Notes: a model not told the origin generated them from the letters alone. Positions 1-11,111 are shown, numbered from the stretch's first letter. The stretch: 64,000 nt of DNA from Ascoidea rubescens DSM 1968 (GCF_001661345.1 NW_017962917.1:682001-746000); one strand, 5' to 3'. Numbers and translations: made by a program.

Positions 1-2105
1 TGGTTCAGCAAAAAAAAAGAAAACCAGCCTAATTTACGCTCCAAAAAGAAACACTGGTCTATCAATGTTCTCAATAGATTTAAACACTTTTAAAATGTTT
101 CCATTTGTTTTGACCCAATCTGAACCAATTAAATTGACAACAATAAGAATCTTCTCTTTCTTGCCCAAACCGTTAAAAATTTATTGATTTTTCTTTGTTT
201 TTATCACTGTTCTTTTATACTTTTTAATTGCAACAATGCATCAATGATTTGAATGTTCAAACCTTAAAAATGACCAATTTTACTGATTATAATCAGGAAT
301 TCACTTTTTCTTCCTTGCAAGAAAAATGAATTAGATTTAAATTAAAATTTCCATTTCACAATAAATTTGAAATAAATCTACAATATACAAAAAAATCACA
401 ACACACGTCCATGTCCACGTTCATTCAGAATCACGTCTGGTTCAGTTCAAGTCATCAATTTCAACACCAATTCTTCTTGCTTATCATTTAAATTACCACT
501 TCTTTTTACTTAATTCTACGTGCTTTTTTTAAGGCTGATCTTCCTGTTGATCTTCTGTAACTAATCTTGTTTCATATTAGAAATTCCTAACAAAAAAGGG
601 CAATTTCAACAGCTCAGCTACTCAACACTCCCACCTGAAATTGCCAACTGGCAAATAACCATTTCTTCTCAACCGCATCCTCTATCTCCCATCAAGTACC
701 ACCATTTCCCTTCAATTCAATTCAAATTTTATCTCTTTTCAGCTGAATTAACTTTGATTCTCTTTGATTTGGTTTTACAACCTCAGTTTTATACATCATT
801 TTTCACGGCATCGCCTGTAAAAACGGAACCTCTTTGGGGCTTTGAGGGTTGTTTCTCTTGCTTGTCCTCTGCATAACCCTCCACAAATGGCATGGTTTAT
901 TCGCGATCTTTACCCGGACTAGACTTGAATTGGTTTTATTATTATTATTTTATTATTTTATTATTTTATTATTATTTTTTTTTCCAATTTTTCCTTTTTC
1001 AAACTTTTTTTGTCTTTTGAATTTTGTTGTTTTACATTTTTTTGTTTTGAATTTTTGCATTTTTGAATCTTTTTTATTTAAATCCAAATTCCAATTCCAA
1101 TTTTATCGATTCCAGCTCTTTTTTTCGGTGTCTCGAAACGTTTTCATTGGCCCAAAACAGTTGTTGTTTCTTTCTCTGCTTTTCTTCTTTCTTTTGCTCC
1201 TTATAGAGAATATTTTCCTACTTTGGTTCTCACCATATCTCGACATTGTAGGTGATTAAAACCCTTCCAAATAAAGCAAAAATATTCAATTTGGCTTTGA
1301 GTTTTGATTTTTGATTTTTTTTTGTTCTCTTTTTAGCTCTTGTTTTTAGCTCTTGTTCTTTGCTTTGTTTTTATATTAACCCGTCTAGATTATGTTATCA
1401 TAGATAATATTTTAATATTAAATAATGTAAATAATGTTAAAATAATGTTAAAATAATTTTAAAATAGTGTTAAAAAAATATTAATATGTTATCTCAAATA
1501 CTAATCTTAAACTTCAAATATTTTAGCAGAATTTTGGAATAATCGCTTGATATCATTCTTGATTTGAATTTGCACAAATACTCATCAACTCCAATCCTAA
1601 AAAATAAAACACGATCTTGCAATATTGTTCTTAATCATTATTCTAACAAGTCATTAGATTTTAGACACTCATTTCCATCCATTTTATTTCTGGAAAAAAA
1701 CTTAAATGGATATATTGATCGTTATTTGCTTTCTTGTTTTATTCCATTTTATTCTTTTTTGTATGCCTTCGTTTGCATTCATCTCCTGTTGTTGTTATTT
1801 TGTTTCACAATAAAAGTGTCTTGAAAGAGCGAACAGTCTGCCTCAATCCTCGTACAATATAGATTTTCCTTCTTCCAATGTCTGGTTTCAAATTCCTTAA
1901 TGCTTTTAATGCTGTTGAATAACTGCTTCAACTGCCGTAATCGATACCAACAAAAATCTTGCCATTTCGCTCATTTACTTTGCATAAATAATATTAATTA
2001 ATTGCTCTTTTCTTTGTTAATTCCATAATTTGGATTAACTCAAATATTCCACACCATGAGCAATATCATCGCACTACCTTACCATAACCCAATATTCCTC
2101 TACTC

Positions 2106-2560
2106 TCTTTTAATATTCTCATAGTTGCAGAAATAATCTCTTGAAATGACTTGATCTTCTCCTGAAATACCATCAACAGGAAACCCAACATAACCACCTC
2201 TGCTTCGGCTAGAGCTGTGCTTCTCAGCTTTGTTCCATTCCCTCTGCCATTTATATATCTTCACCACTCTTCCTCTGCTGCTCTGCTTTCAAGACAACTT
2301 TTGTAAAATTCCTGTTTTACTCAGCTTCCTCTGAAATTTTATATATGTGTCTGCTTTGGCCTGCAGATGCTCTTTTGCACAATAGTTCTGTTTTCCCTTC
2401 TCGTTGCTTCTTTCTTTCTTGCTTTTGCTGTCGCAAACTCTGTCCAGCAACCTGAGTAGCCTGCTTCGACTGGTTAGCATGACTGGCTCCAGCCTGCCTG
2501 TTCCAAATAGCCCTTAATTGCGTTTCAAGCTGCTGTTGGGTGGTTGCTGAGTAGCTTTTG
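2106..2560 (-). other. GC-richer coding-like remnant, unidentified
   Basis: Against an AT-rich background this block reads on the minus strand as two stretches of ordinary-looking protein in different frames. The first, about 85 codons at 2.55-2.29 kb, is rich in Gln, Ala, Lys and Arg and includes LRAIWNRQAGASHANQ. The second, about 50 codons at 2.26-2.11 kb, includes SRGGYVGFPVDGISGED. Neither stretch begins with ATG, and stop codons separate them. I do not recognise the family. It could be a decayed gene, exons of a spliced gene, or a GC-rich intergenic island that is open by chance. Confidence 0.25.
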
Positions 2561-3506
2561 GATTTCCGAAAATTTAGGAAAAATGTTGTTTAATGTAGAT
2601 ATTCCTTTTAAATTTTTAAATTTTTACAAAACAAAAAAATTAAATTATTAAACTCCTAATTTAACTAGTAATCTACTTTCGTTATTAGTTTAAATTTTTT
2701 ATTTGAAAAATATTTATTATTCTAATTTAATGCAATTTTTTTTCTTTCACTTTGTATTCAAATTCTTTATTCAAAGTGTTAGAAATATTAACGAAATACT
2801 AAAAAATATTAAAAATAAAAAAAAAAATCTAAAAAAAATAAAGACACTTATGATTTTTATGTTCCTAAGGTTTTTTCACTTAATATTTTAAAATACCTAT
2901 TTTATCATATTATTATCTACTTTTTTCTCTTGTTTTTTCTCTATTACACATTACTTGGTTTCTTAATTATCGACTTGATAATATCCTTTAAACTTAATAT
3001 AAAATTTTTCAAATTATCGCTATGAATTTGCGAAAACAGTTTCTTTTTTGCTAGAGACTACAAATAATCTATTTGTTTATTAATTTACTTTATTAATTCA
3101 TTTTATTGATTTAAACATGAAACTATAGTAAGTTTTCATTCAAATTACTCTTTAAATGATATATTTAAAATTAAAAAAAGGTTTTAAAGAGTCAATTTAT
3201 ACAACTCTGCTTGTAACTTTTATCAAACACCATCTTATAATCCCATTATATATACATATATATACTGATATATATATATGACTGGTTTTAGCTCTACTAC
3301 AGATAATCTATAACATATTTTCCAAAGTTGGTGACAGAGGTTTCAATTTTTAAATATAACTGCATTATACTAATCCATTTTTTTTTGTTTCTTTTTTGTT
3401 GATTTTTTTGTTCTAGCTTTTGTCACTTTCTTGAATATTTTTTCTAAAATTATAACTAATCTAATATTTTTAACTAAAAATAACTAACAAATAACAAAAA
3501 TAACAA

Positions 3507-3546
3507 CAAAAACAAAAACAAAAACAAAAACAAAAACAATAACAAC

Positions 3547-3643
<97 letters not shown>

Positions 3644-3655
3644 GTAATAATAACA
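3507..3655. repeat. AAT microsatellite with AAAAAC repeats
   Basis: A pure AAT/ATT trinucleotide run of about 95 bp (roughly 3547-3642) is preceded by several AAAAAC units and followed by imperfect units. It lies about 100 bp upstream of the small secreted-protein gene. The same triplet encodes the Asn tracts seen in many proteins of this window. Confidence 0.95.
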
Positions 3656-3758
3656 ACGACTAATAATAATATTGGTACAATATCGATATTCATAAATATT
3701 ATAGATATTCAAATAAACAAATAAACTAGATACGTTGACAATACAATTGATAATAATA

Positions 3759-4130
3759 ATGAAGTTATTTAGTCTCAAAATATTCACGTTTTTTCTTCTT
3801 TTAAAGGAATCTGACAGCATAAACAGCGAAGATTTCCACATAATAACAGCAAATAGTTCATTTAATGATATTAGTAATATAAACATAATAGGCTTTTCCA
3901 ACAATTTTGGCAAAAATAGCAATGTACTAAATTTTCATGAGGTTGGAATACGTTTTAATGCTTTTCACACTGGAAAACAGTCAAGAAATGGATGCAAATT
4001 CACTTGCACTCATGAAGATTGTTATGTGATGCTAAAGGCCTGTGATAGGCGTTGTGAATATCCAATATATCATCCAGGAGTTCCAAAATTTTGTATAAAA
4101 TCCAATTCATGCACTTGCTATCAAATATAA
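3759..4130 (+). CDS. small secreted eight-cysteine, defensin-like protein
   Basis: The predicted protein has 123 residues. The in-frame TTG eight codons upstream cannot be the usual yeast start, so I take the ATG at 3759. It opens with a probable signal peptide (MKLFSLKIFTFFLLL). A Ser/Asn-rich propeptide-like segment reaches about residue 75, and a compact C-terminal cysteine domain follows. The cysteines are at 79, 83, 88, 95, 99, 112, 118 and 120. C95-xxx-C99 followed by C118-x-C120 is the spacing signature of CS-alpha-beta defensin-like folds. No Lys-Arg Kex2 site is visible before the domain. A role as an extracellular antimicrobial or signalling peptide is inference only. The isolated position in gene-poor DNA fits a fast-evolving accessory gene. 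It could instead be an unrelated disulphide-rich secreted protein. Confidence 0.6.
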   Translation: MKLFSLKIFTFFLLLKESDSINSEDFHIITANSSFNDISNINIIGFSNNFGKNSNVLNFHEVGIRFNAFHTGKQSRNGCKFTCTHEDCYVMLKACDRRCEYPIYHPGVPKFCIKSNSCTCYQI

Positions 4131-6611
4131 GGTTGGTTTCAGTGTTTATATACAAAGATGTATATATATATCTTCAATAATAGTGTGTGAAGGTATTCAT
4201 ATCATATTTTTTGTCTTTAATTTTTCATATCATAGTTCATCTTTATTTTTTATTTTTTTTTTCTTGTTTTTTCTTGCCCTGTTAACTAACTCATTTTATA
4301 TTATTTATAATATTATTTATAATATTTTTTATAATATTTTTTATCCTTAAATAATTTAATAATTTTCTATAGTTTTTGGTTTTTTTCGTGCTAATTTCAA
4401 CATCATATTTCTTTCTTAATAATTTTTTGTTTTTAAGATTAAACTTAAATACTTGGTTTTTGGTATTCATTTAAAGCATAATTGAGATTTGACAGCACAG
4501 AAATAAAAATAATTATATTTCTATTAAACATTTTTTTTGCAAATCGTTTGCTTGGTTCAGTTGTTTTTATTACCATTTTTTTGTAGATTTCTTTGAACGA
4601 TTTCTGTATTTAAACAAAAACTGGAAAATTTTTTAATTGTATATATCCAAAATGTAATCCAAATATAATTTCAATAAAGATCTTTGTTAAAAAATTATTT
4701 GAAGATATAAATTTCAGGAAAATAAACAAAATCACTCAGTGGAATACAAAATAAAAATGTTTTTTTTTTGTTGCTGTTATTTTTGTATCATACATCCATG
4801 TATACCTTTTTCTTTCTCTGTGGCAAAAAAAAATAGAAAATTTCCCCATTTTTCTCCATTTTTATTTGCCTAGTAAAATTTTCTTCATTTGAGGATTCCA
4901 ATGATACAACATAGAGATGTCATAGAAGAAGATGTCCTGCTCATTTATGAGTACTGAATAACTGGAAGAAAACCTGTTCTTTTACACTCTAACAACTGGA
5001 TTATATTAAACAATAAAGTTATACTGCTAATGATGATTTCAGAACAAAAATCAAGACTCAAGTTGTCTCAATTACTTCAAAGAACGTTTTATGATGACAA
5101 ACAGCAGTGAGAATAAGAGGAAAACCTCTGATTAGTTAATTTTGCTGGAGAAATCCCTTCTTAACTGGTTAGCCCGCTCCAGAAAACCAACATTTCCATT
5201 CTTTTTTTTCCTCTTCCTCCTCTTTCTCTTCTTCTTTTCTTTAGGTTTAAATAATTCATAAAAATCTATACTAAAATTAGGTAAAGAATGTTTGGTACAA
5301 GAAAATAGAAAATTGAAAAAATTCCTAAAAAAAATACTACCTATCGCATCGGCCAATGAAATGTTGGGTCTTTTCTTTTTTTGCACACTAAAAAACTCCA
5401 GTGGGTTTGCAAAAGAAAATTTTACAAAAAATTTTATCTGAATTTTAGGCTTCAATTGAAATTCGTTGGTTATTGATCAATGAATTTGTCTACTTGGGAA
5501 AGTGGATAATAAAGCAGAAAATGGAGTAATTCCTAAAGCAGCAACTCAGCTATGAGGTATATGACCGGTGGAGATGGCGGTCAACGGTTACCCTACGTGG
5601 CGGTGCTGACTAACTCTTGGAAGTGTTGTCTGGAAGCAGACCGGCACCGACACTTACTCGGTTTGTGATGTATAAGGATGCCTCTCGGAAATGGAACCCT
5701 CGAACCTGCCATGCTCCACCGGTCTTCGCCTAAATCCACAGCTCTTTGGGTGTCCGTCCGCTTAAGGAGGATCTGGCTCACACTCTAATTCAGCCGGATC
5801 AGCAAAACTGCCTCCAATGGACTGCTGGAAAATTATATCACATCTCCCTTTGTTGACTCTAATACCACTGTGGATTTGGAATTAATAGTGGCATTTGTGT
5901 CTTTTATTGCTTTAGCTGGCGCAGTTGCTGGGAAATCAGAAAGCAAAACGCAACGTTTTTCAAAAGAAACAAACAATAAGGAGGTGAAGTCTTCTGGTGA
6001 GGAAAACAAGCTTTTGGTTTACCAACAGATTTTTTAGCATATTCAAAAAATGACCAACTTTGCTTATTTTGTTCCTTGAAAAAATACTTTTCAAGTGACA
6101 GTATCACAAATAACTGTGTCTTTTTCTTTTTATCTTGGTTTTCTGAGTTTTCTGAGTTTCTGGTTTCTACAAATAAAACCCTCGAATTGTGGATATTGCC
6201 ATTTTTATAATTTATTTGTTGCATAATTTATACAAAAATTTCTCCATGAAATGGCTCCAGATGATCTAAATTGAAATCAAAAAAGCAAAACCCAAACCAA
6301 AAAACAAGAAAAAGGAAAAAAATATAAGAAGCAAATATGTCAAAGTCATTTCATACAGAAAAAGTGATAATATTTTACAACTGATTAATTTTTCACCCTT
6401 TTATTATTTAAGAAAGAAGGGTTTCGTAATGAACTTTAAAAAAATTTGAATTTATATAAAAAATAATCATTTTTACCAAATTTTAATTACTTTTCTTTTT
6501 ACTACTTTTTTTAAAAACAAATCAATACAAAGATAAGAAAAACAAATAAAAAACAAATAAAAAAAACTCAAATATTGGATTGCTGAAATAATTGTTTAAA
6601 TATTATTGATA
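4131..6611. other. intergenic region around a structured RNA candidate
   Basis: AT-rich DNA without a convincing protein gene. The exception is the GC-rich, self-complementary block at 5563-5799, listed separately. Open frames on the minus strand at 5.1-5.5 and 5.9-6.2 kb are Lys/Phe-rich and look fortuitous. Confidence 0.6.
5563..5799 (+). ncRNA. candidate structured noncoding RNA
   Basis: This GC-rich block contains nested complementary arms. GACCGGTGGAG (5563-5573) pairs perfectly with CTCCACCGGTC (5714-5724), and the helix continues inward as ATGGC/GCCAT. Inside, CGGTGC/GCACCG encloses the hairpin GTCTG-GAAG-CAGAC and a second GGAA-containing hairpin. Downstream, GATCTGGCT pairs with AGCCGGATC (5770-5799) through one pair that is G-U only if the plus strand is transcribed, which sets the strand. 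No protein frame uses this composition. A signal-recognition-particle RNA S-domain, RNase P/MRP RNA or a yeast-specific RNA are possible. The canonical motifs of each are not clear to me, so the identity stays open and the true ends are unknown. Confidence 0.45.
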
Positions 6612-7559
6612 ATGAACAAAACTAATTTTGTTAGAAAAATTTCATTTGATACCTCAACTTCAATAGGACCAAAGACAAATTCGTATTATGAGACCAATGT
6701 TGCAATACATAATTGTATAAAAAATAACTTGCTACCAGGAAATTTTGCAGATTTTGTTGCTAAAAACCCCCAATTTTTAATTCCTCCCTCATATAATAAA
6801 CCTTTGTTCAATACAAAATTTAATCATAATTTGTATTGCAAAAATGTTGAAAATTCTAAAAACATACTAATTGGGTTTGATTTAATCAAATTACAAAACT
6901 ATGAAATATCCTTGAAATGTTTAAATATGATCTTCAACAACTTTGTTGATGACTACGATAACGTTTTTATTACAATTATTATAAACAAATTCACTTTAGA
7001 TAAATATGGTTTAATCAATTTCGATGAAATAAACTATTGGAAGGAAAAATTGAATAAAGAGTTTATAAATCAATTGTTGATCAATAACATTTTCAAAAAC
7101 CAGCCAGCAAAAGACAAAAAAATTTCTGTGTCTATTGATTTAATATTTGACAAAAATGTTAAAAGGGCTTTAGAAAACAATTTAATGGATTACAACCCCG
7201 ATATATTAGTTTTAGGAATAAATGACAAAAACTTTTCAAGTTTGAATTCAATTACATCAAAGCTTTTCATGAAAGTGTCAAAACACTCAGCATCTACATC
7301 GACATATTTCTTGAGATCATCTAAGATTCCAGTAATTGTTGTCAATTCCAATTTCAACTTGAAGAATTCTATAATACCAAATAAAAAGGTGAAATTTATT
7401 AATAATGGACAAAAATTAGATCTCGAGTTCAATGGAAAATTGGTTTCAATCCCATCCAACTGCACATTCGGTCCTAGCAACATTGGACCCAGTTGCAAAC
7501 AACAAAATTTCACTGCTAAGCACCCAATAATATCACCTTTGGGAACGTTTGTCTCATAG
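6612..7559 (+). CDS. universal stress protein-like domain protein
   Basis: The product has about 315 residues, starting at the ATG at 6612; an upstream TTG two codons earlier is not credible in yeast. The middle and C-terminal part resembles the universal-stress-protein (alpha/beta adenine-nucleotide-binding) fold. It has a hydrophobic strand ILIGFDLI near residue 80 and a later segment YNPDILVLGIN followed by a Ser/Thr-rich turn and KIPVIVVN, which looks like the nucleotide-binding end of the domain. A Lys/Asn-rich linker separates the two halves. The last 50 residues have no recognised domain. Fungal proteins of this type are soluble and poorly characterised, so I assign no reaction. The gene stands alone, with long noncoding DNA upstream and DUG3 in the same orientation downstream. 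Confidence 0.6.
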   Translation: MNKTNFVRKISFDTSTSIGPKTNSYYETNVAIHNCIKNNLLPGNFADFVAKNPQFLIPPSYNKPLFNTKFNHNLYCKNVENSKNILIGFDLIKLQNYEISLKCLNMIFNNFVDDYDNVFITIIINKFTLDKYGLINFDEINYWKEKLNKEFINQLLINNIFKNQPAKDKKISVSIDLIFDKNVKRALENNLMDYNPDILVLGINDKNFSSLNSITSKLFMKVSKHSASTSTYFLRSSKIPVIVVNSNFNLKNSIIPNKKVKFINNGQKLDLEFNGKLVSIPSNCTFGPSNIGPSCKQQNFTAKHPIISPLGTFVS

Positions 7560-8117
7560 TAATTTTCCTGGCTTTTTTTTTCCACTTTTGCATCTTCCTA
7601 TGATATATTTTTGTTTCTTTAGTATTAATGTCTTTTTGTCTAATGAATGCCTCCTACAAGTGACAAAACAGTTCCCCAAATCACAAATGCATTTATCTGT
7701 TTAATCGCATAATCATGCGCTGCATAATCTGGCGGCATTTTGAGTTTTTCTTGTTTTTTCTTGTTTTTTTCAACATTATCTCCGCCTGTGCCAAAAGTTC
7801 CCAAATCAACGAAAATGACCATGGTCCGCGAAAATTGCACATGGCTGCGAAAACCGTGGGACTCGCAAAGCTCCGAAATGGCGAAATCTCCCCGTGTTTT
7901 GCGAAAATTGTGACATTTATTGTTCTATTGTGTGAAGCACCGTACAGCTGCTGGAATATAAAGGATGATTCATAACTGTTCGCTAGCACTTGTGAGTCAA
8001 TAGAGTAATACAAAACGATATAACTGGAAGAGAAAAACACCTGAATTCGCTGAAACCTGTTCTGTCCAACTATAATTTATCAAAGAAACAACATCTATCA
8101 AGAGTCAGTATCAAGAC
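7560..8117 (+). promoter_or_regulatory. DUG3 upstream region with TATA element
   Basis: This 558 bp interval has no gene. Between about 7800 and 7915 it becomes GC-richer and repeats short GCGAAA-type words, including two GCGAAAATTG copies. A TATAAAGG sequence at 7957-7964 lies about 155 bp before the DUG3 start. The order (word cluster, TATA, leader) suggests the DUG3 promoter. The factor that reads the repeated word is not identified. Confidence 0.45.
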
Positions 8118-9194
8118 ATGTGTCGTTTTTTAATTTTCAAAGGAACTGAGCCTATTAAACTTTCCCATCTTTTAACGAGACCTGCTCATTCTATTATTAA
8201 CCAATCCTTTGATTCTAGATTAAGACTAGACAGAAGAAGACCAATTAATGGTGATGGATTTGGTGTCGGTTACTACTCTCTTGATCCTGATTTATATGAC
8301 CAACCTTGTTTATTTCGTGCCATTACTCCTGCCTGGAACAATCAAAATTTAGAGACCTTGGCTGAAAGAACTAAATCAAACTTGGTTTTTGCTCATGTTA
8401 GAGCGTCTACTTATGGGGTCTTGAGTGAAACCAATTGCCATCCATTTGTTTTGAATTCCTTGATGTTTATGCACAATGGTGGTATTTCAAATTTTAATAA
8501 AATCAAAAGAAGAATTTTAGCGCATTTGAAAGACGAGTATTTTCTCTTTATCCAAGGTTCAACTGATTCGGAAGTTTGTTTTGCTTTATTTTTAGACACT
8601 TTAGATAAAATGGGATATGATCCCCATAAAATATTTGGAAATTTTGGTCATGATGTTCTAAGAACTTGTTTATTGAAAACAATTGAATATATTAATAAAT
8701 GGTTAAAAGAGATTTCAAATGATATAGATTTCAATCCCGAGCCTTCTTTATTAAATTTTGCTGTAACTGATTCATCTTCAGTGGTTATATCCAGATATAT
8801 AACTTCAAAGACTCAAGAAGCTGCTTCATTGCATTTTTCCTGCGGATCAGCATTTGTTGAATATGAACCAGGTCAATATAAGATGGAAAGATTGGATAGA
8901 AGACAAGATATTATCATGGTTGCTTCAGAACCCTTAACATTTGAGAGAGGTGATTGGATTACTGTTCCAACTAATACAACCTTAACAATCAAGGGTCAAA
9001 CAGTTCTTTTACATCCAATTATCGACGAATATTATCAAAGAGATCCATTATTTGAAAGAAGTAGCGACTTTGCCGAAAGTAAAGGTTTAATGGGCAGTGT
9101 CCCATTAAGTGATAATACAAACTCTGAGGTTCCTCCACTAGAAAGAGAAGGCAGATCAAGAAATATTCAAACCCCAGTTTTTACTTGCGGTTGA
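8118..9194 (+). CDS. DUG3: DUG3, glutamine-amidotransferase-type glutathione-degradation subunit
   Basis: The protein has 358 residues and begins Met-Cys-Arg-Phe; Cys2 would be the N-terminal nucleophile of a class II (Ntn) glutamine amidotransferase after Met removal. The opening MCRFLIFKGTEPIKLSHLL, then RPINGDGFGVGYYS, FAHVRASTYG and NCHPFVL match the Dug3/YafJ family. In yeast, Dug3 joins Dug2 (an M20-family partner) to remove the gamma-glutamyl group of glutathione in the cytosol, in the gamma-glutamyl-transpeptidase-independent pathway. Length is normal for the family. The gene converges with the flavin monooxygenase on the opposite strand, leaving about 300 bp of T-rich DNA between them. 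No frameshift or missing key residue is seen. Confidence 0.93.
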   Translation: MCRFLIFKGTEPIKLSHLLTRPAHSIINQSFDSRLRLDRRRPINGDGFGVGYYSLDPDLYDQPCLFRAITPAWNNQNLETLAERTKSNLVFAHVRASTYGVLSETNCHPFVLNSLMFMHNGGISNFNKIKRRILAHLKDEYFLFIQGSTDSEVCFALFLDTLDKMGYDPHKIFGNFGHDVLRTCLLKTIEYINKWLKEISNDIDFNPEPSLLNFAVTDSSSVVISRYITSKTQEAASLHFSCGSAFVEYEPGQYKMERLDRRQDIIMVASEPLTFERGDWITVPTNTTLTIKGQTVLLHPIIDEYYQRDPLFERSSDFAESKGLMGSVPLSDNTNSEVPPLEREGRSRNIQTPVFTCG

Positions 9195-9492
9195 GTATTT
9201 TAGGTTTATTATCATCGATCTTTTTTATTATTGTTATTACGTTTTCCTTTCTAAACAAGGCAGATTTTTCTTTTTTTTTTTTTAGATTTGACACCTCCAC
9301 TCTTGTTTTTATTATAATTATATTTTTACATTTTTGGGCAAATAATTGTTATTTAGCATTTTACTTCATTTGAATTATCATTCATTTCTTCATTATCATT
9401 TTTTGTCAATTTCACTGGTTCTTTTTTATTTATACTATTTTATTATATATTCTATTTTATATTATATGATTTATTTCTAAATATTTACAAAG

Positions 9493-11040
9493 TTATATTA
9501 CATTTTTATGTGGCAACTCTTCAAGCTGATAAATCTTATCATAATTATAAGTGAAGAGACCGGCGTCTTGTAATTCCTTTACAGTAGTTGCACTTATTCC
9601 AGTCTCCTTTTTATAAGCAATAAATGCTTCTTTCAATTCATTAATGTGAGATCTTAGTTTAATTTGATCATTGTCCCATATTACGGGGAATAAACCATAA
9701 TCCATACCGAGTTGGACGATTTCTTTATTCAATAGATGGTAATATTTAACATCTTCGGGATATCTTAAATCGTGAAAACCAGTTCCATTTCCCCTTTGTC
9801 TAATTGTTTCACTTTCCTCATTTTCCATTGTTTGAACGTCAGGCAATTTAATTCTGCCAGACCAAACTCTTGCTAACCAAGTTCCTTGGGTCTCTGATAG
9901 TCTTGTTGGCAAAACATTTCTCGGTATACCAATAATTGCTAAAGCAGGAAACCTGTAAGATAGTAATTGCCTGTATAGACCATGAATCTTTAAACCGTCG
10001 GTTATTAAAGGGTGTTTATAAGTTTTGGTGTCAGATAGACTGTTAAGGTAAGGAATTGATCTTAAATAGCCGGTACAAAAAATGACTTTATCAATGTTAT
10101 CTAAAGAGGAACCATCAACAAAGAAAATTTTTTTATTTTCATAGTCGAATTTTTCAACATCAGGAACATCGACAATTCTATCATCTTTCCCAGCAGGCAA
10201 TGCTGTTTCACTTCTTTTGCTCTTCCAGACAGTGCAGTTGTTGATTGTGACAATTTGAAAGGCTAAATCAGCACCTGAAGCAGAATTTCCAATAATTAGA
10301 GTGTTTTTACTTTTATAATCTTGAGGCTTTTTATAGGATTTTGAATGTATAATTGAGCCAGGAAATTTTTCGTTCCACTCTTTCAAACCAGGTCTGTTAG
10401 GAACATAGGGAATATCATAGTTTCCACTTGCCACTACCACAGCGTCAAACAACTCAATGGTATCAGAAGCAGCACTTTCAATCAAAGCCCCATTTGTTTT
10501 TTTGGAAACAGGTCTAGAGGTGACTCTCCATTTGTAAGCAGATGTGCCATTATTCTCATTGAAAACTAGTCGAATATCGACAACTTTAGTCTTGAACAAA
10601 ACATATTCACTTATTTCCTTTGAGTAATTCACCAAGTAGTCCAAGACGTCCTTTCTCAAGGGAAAAATGGGCAAGTCCTTTGCAAAAGGATAGCCATTAT
10701 AGGCCATGATAGCAGATGGAACATTGGTGTCCAAGTAGTAATAGGCAGGAGTTGGGTAGATGTAATCATCACCAGAATAGTGTGCCTTATCATAAGGTGT
10801 TTTTGGTTCAGCAGGCAATGGATCATAGGAAAGTGGGTCCTCGCATGGAATAGGATGAAAATTATCAAAGGATTCAGTGTAGTTCCATAAACCACCAAAT
10901 TTCGACCTCTTTTCAAACATCTTGATTTTGTTGAAATGGTTTTCGGCCAAAAGTGCCTTGGTAACAGCAGCACCACCAGGACCTGCTCCAATAACAGCAA
11001 CGTCCTTTATATCCTGATTAAAGTGTATTCCAACATCCAT
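9493..11040 (-). CDS. FMO1: flavin-containing monooxygenase (FMO1-like)
   Basis: The 515-residue protein has an FAD-binding Rossmann motif near the N-terminus (VAVIGAGPGGAAVTKAL, about residues 15-31) followed by FEKRSKFGGLWNYT. A second nucleotide-binding motif, LIIGNSASGADLAFQI, lies near residue 250. The FMO-type signature region is present as FPGSIIHSKSY. These features place it in the yeast FMO group, whose S. cerevisiae member is an NADPH-dependent thiol oxidase on the ER membrane that makes oxidising equivalents for protein folding. It is longer than the roughly 430-residue S. cerevisiae protein, mostly through the C-terminal third. The start is the ATG at 11040, with a TATA element about 65 bp before it. 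It converges with DUG3. Confidence 0.88.
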   Translation of the reverse strand: MDVGIHFNQDIKDVAVIGAGPGGAAVTKALLAENHFNKIKMFEKRSKFGGLWNYTESFDNFHPIPCEDPLSYDPLPAEPKTPYDKAHYSGDDYIYPTPAYYYLDTNVPSAIMAYNGYPFAKDLPIFPLRKDVLDYLVNYSKEISEYVLFKTKVVDIRLVFNENNGTSAYKWRVTSRPVSKKTNGALIESAASDTIELFDAVVVASGNYDIPYVPNRPGLKEWNEKFPGSIIHSKSYKKPQDYKSKNTLIIGNSASGADLAFQIVTINNCTVWKSKRSETALPAGKDDRIVDVPDVEKFDYENKKIFFVDGSSLDNIDKVIFCTGYLRSIPYLNSLSDTKTYKHPLITDGLKIHGLYRQLLSYRFPALAIIGIPRNVLPTRLSETQGTWLARVWSGRIKLPDVQTMENEESETIRQRGNGTGFHDLRYPEDVKYYHLLNKEIVQLGMDYGLFPVIWDNDQIKLRSHINELKEAFIAYKKETGISATTVKELQDAGLFTYNYDKIYQLEELPHKNVI

Positions 11041-11104
11041 CTTGCAGTAACCGAGAGTGAAGCAAAGGAGAGAAACGAGAAGAAAAACGACTCAACGTCG
11101 AGCC

Positions 11105-11111
11105 ATTTATA
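11105..11111 (-). promoter_or_regulatory. TATA element of the flavin monooxygenase gene
   Basis: TATAAAT on the minus strand lies 65-71 bp before the ATG, a usual distance for a yeast TATA box with a short leader. Confidence 0.5.

Larger units (their letters stand above)
1..3758. other. gene-poor AT-rich stretch
   Basis: I see no convincing gene in this 3.7 kb. Open frames here are short, rich in Phe/Leu/Tyr and start at TTG rather than ATG, as expected from T-rich DNA. Two items inside it are listed separately: a GC-richer, coding-like block at 2.1-2.56 kb and an AAT microsatellite at 3.5-3.65 kb. A run of alternating TA lies near 3245-3283. Confidence 0.6.

Noticed and set aside
849-1259. 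Phe/Leu-rich 136-codon frame
   Set aside because: It starts at TTG and is a reading of T-rich DNA. No real domain is present.
3470-3922. Frames of pure Tyr, Leu or Ile across the AAT repeat
   Set aside because: They are translations of the microsatellite.
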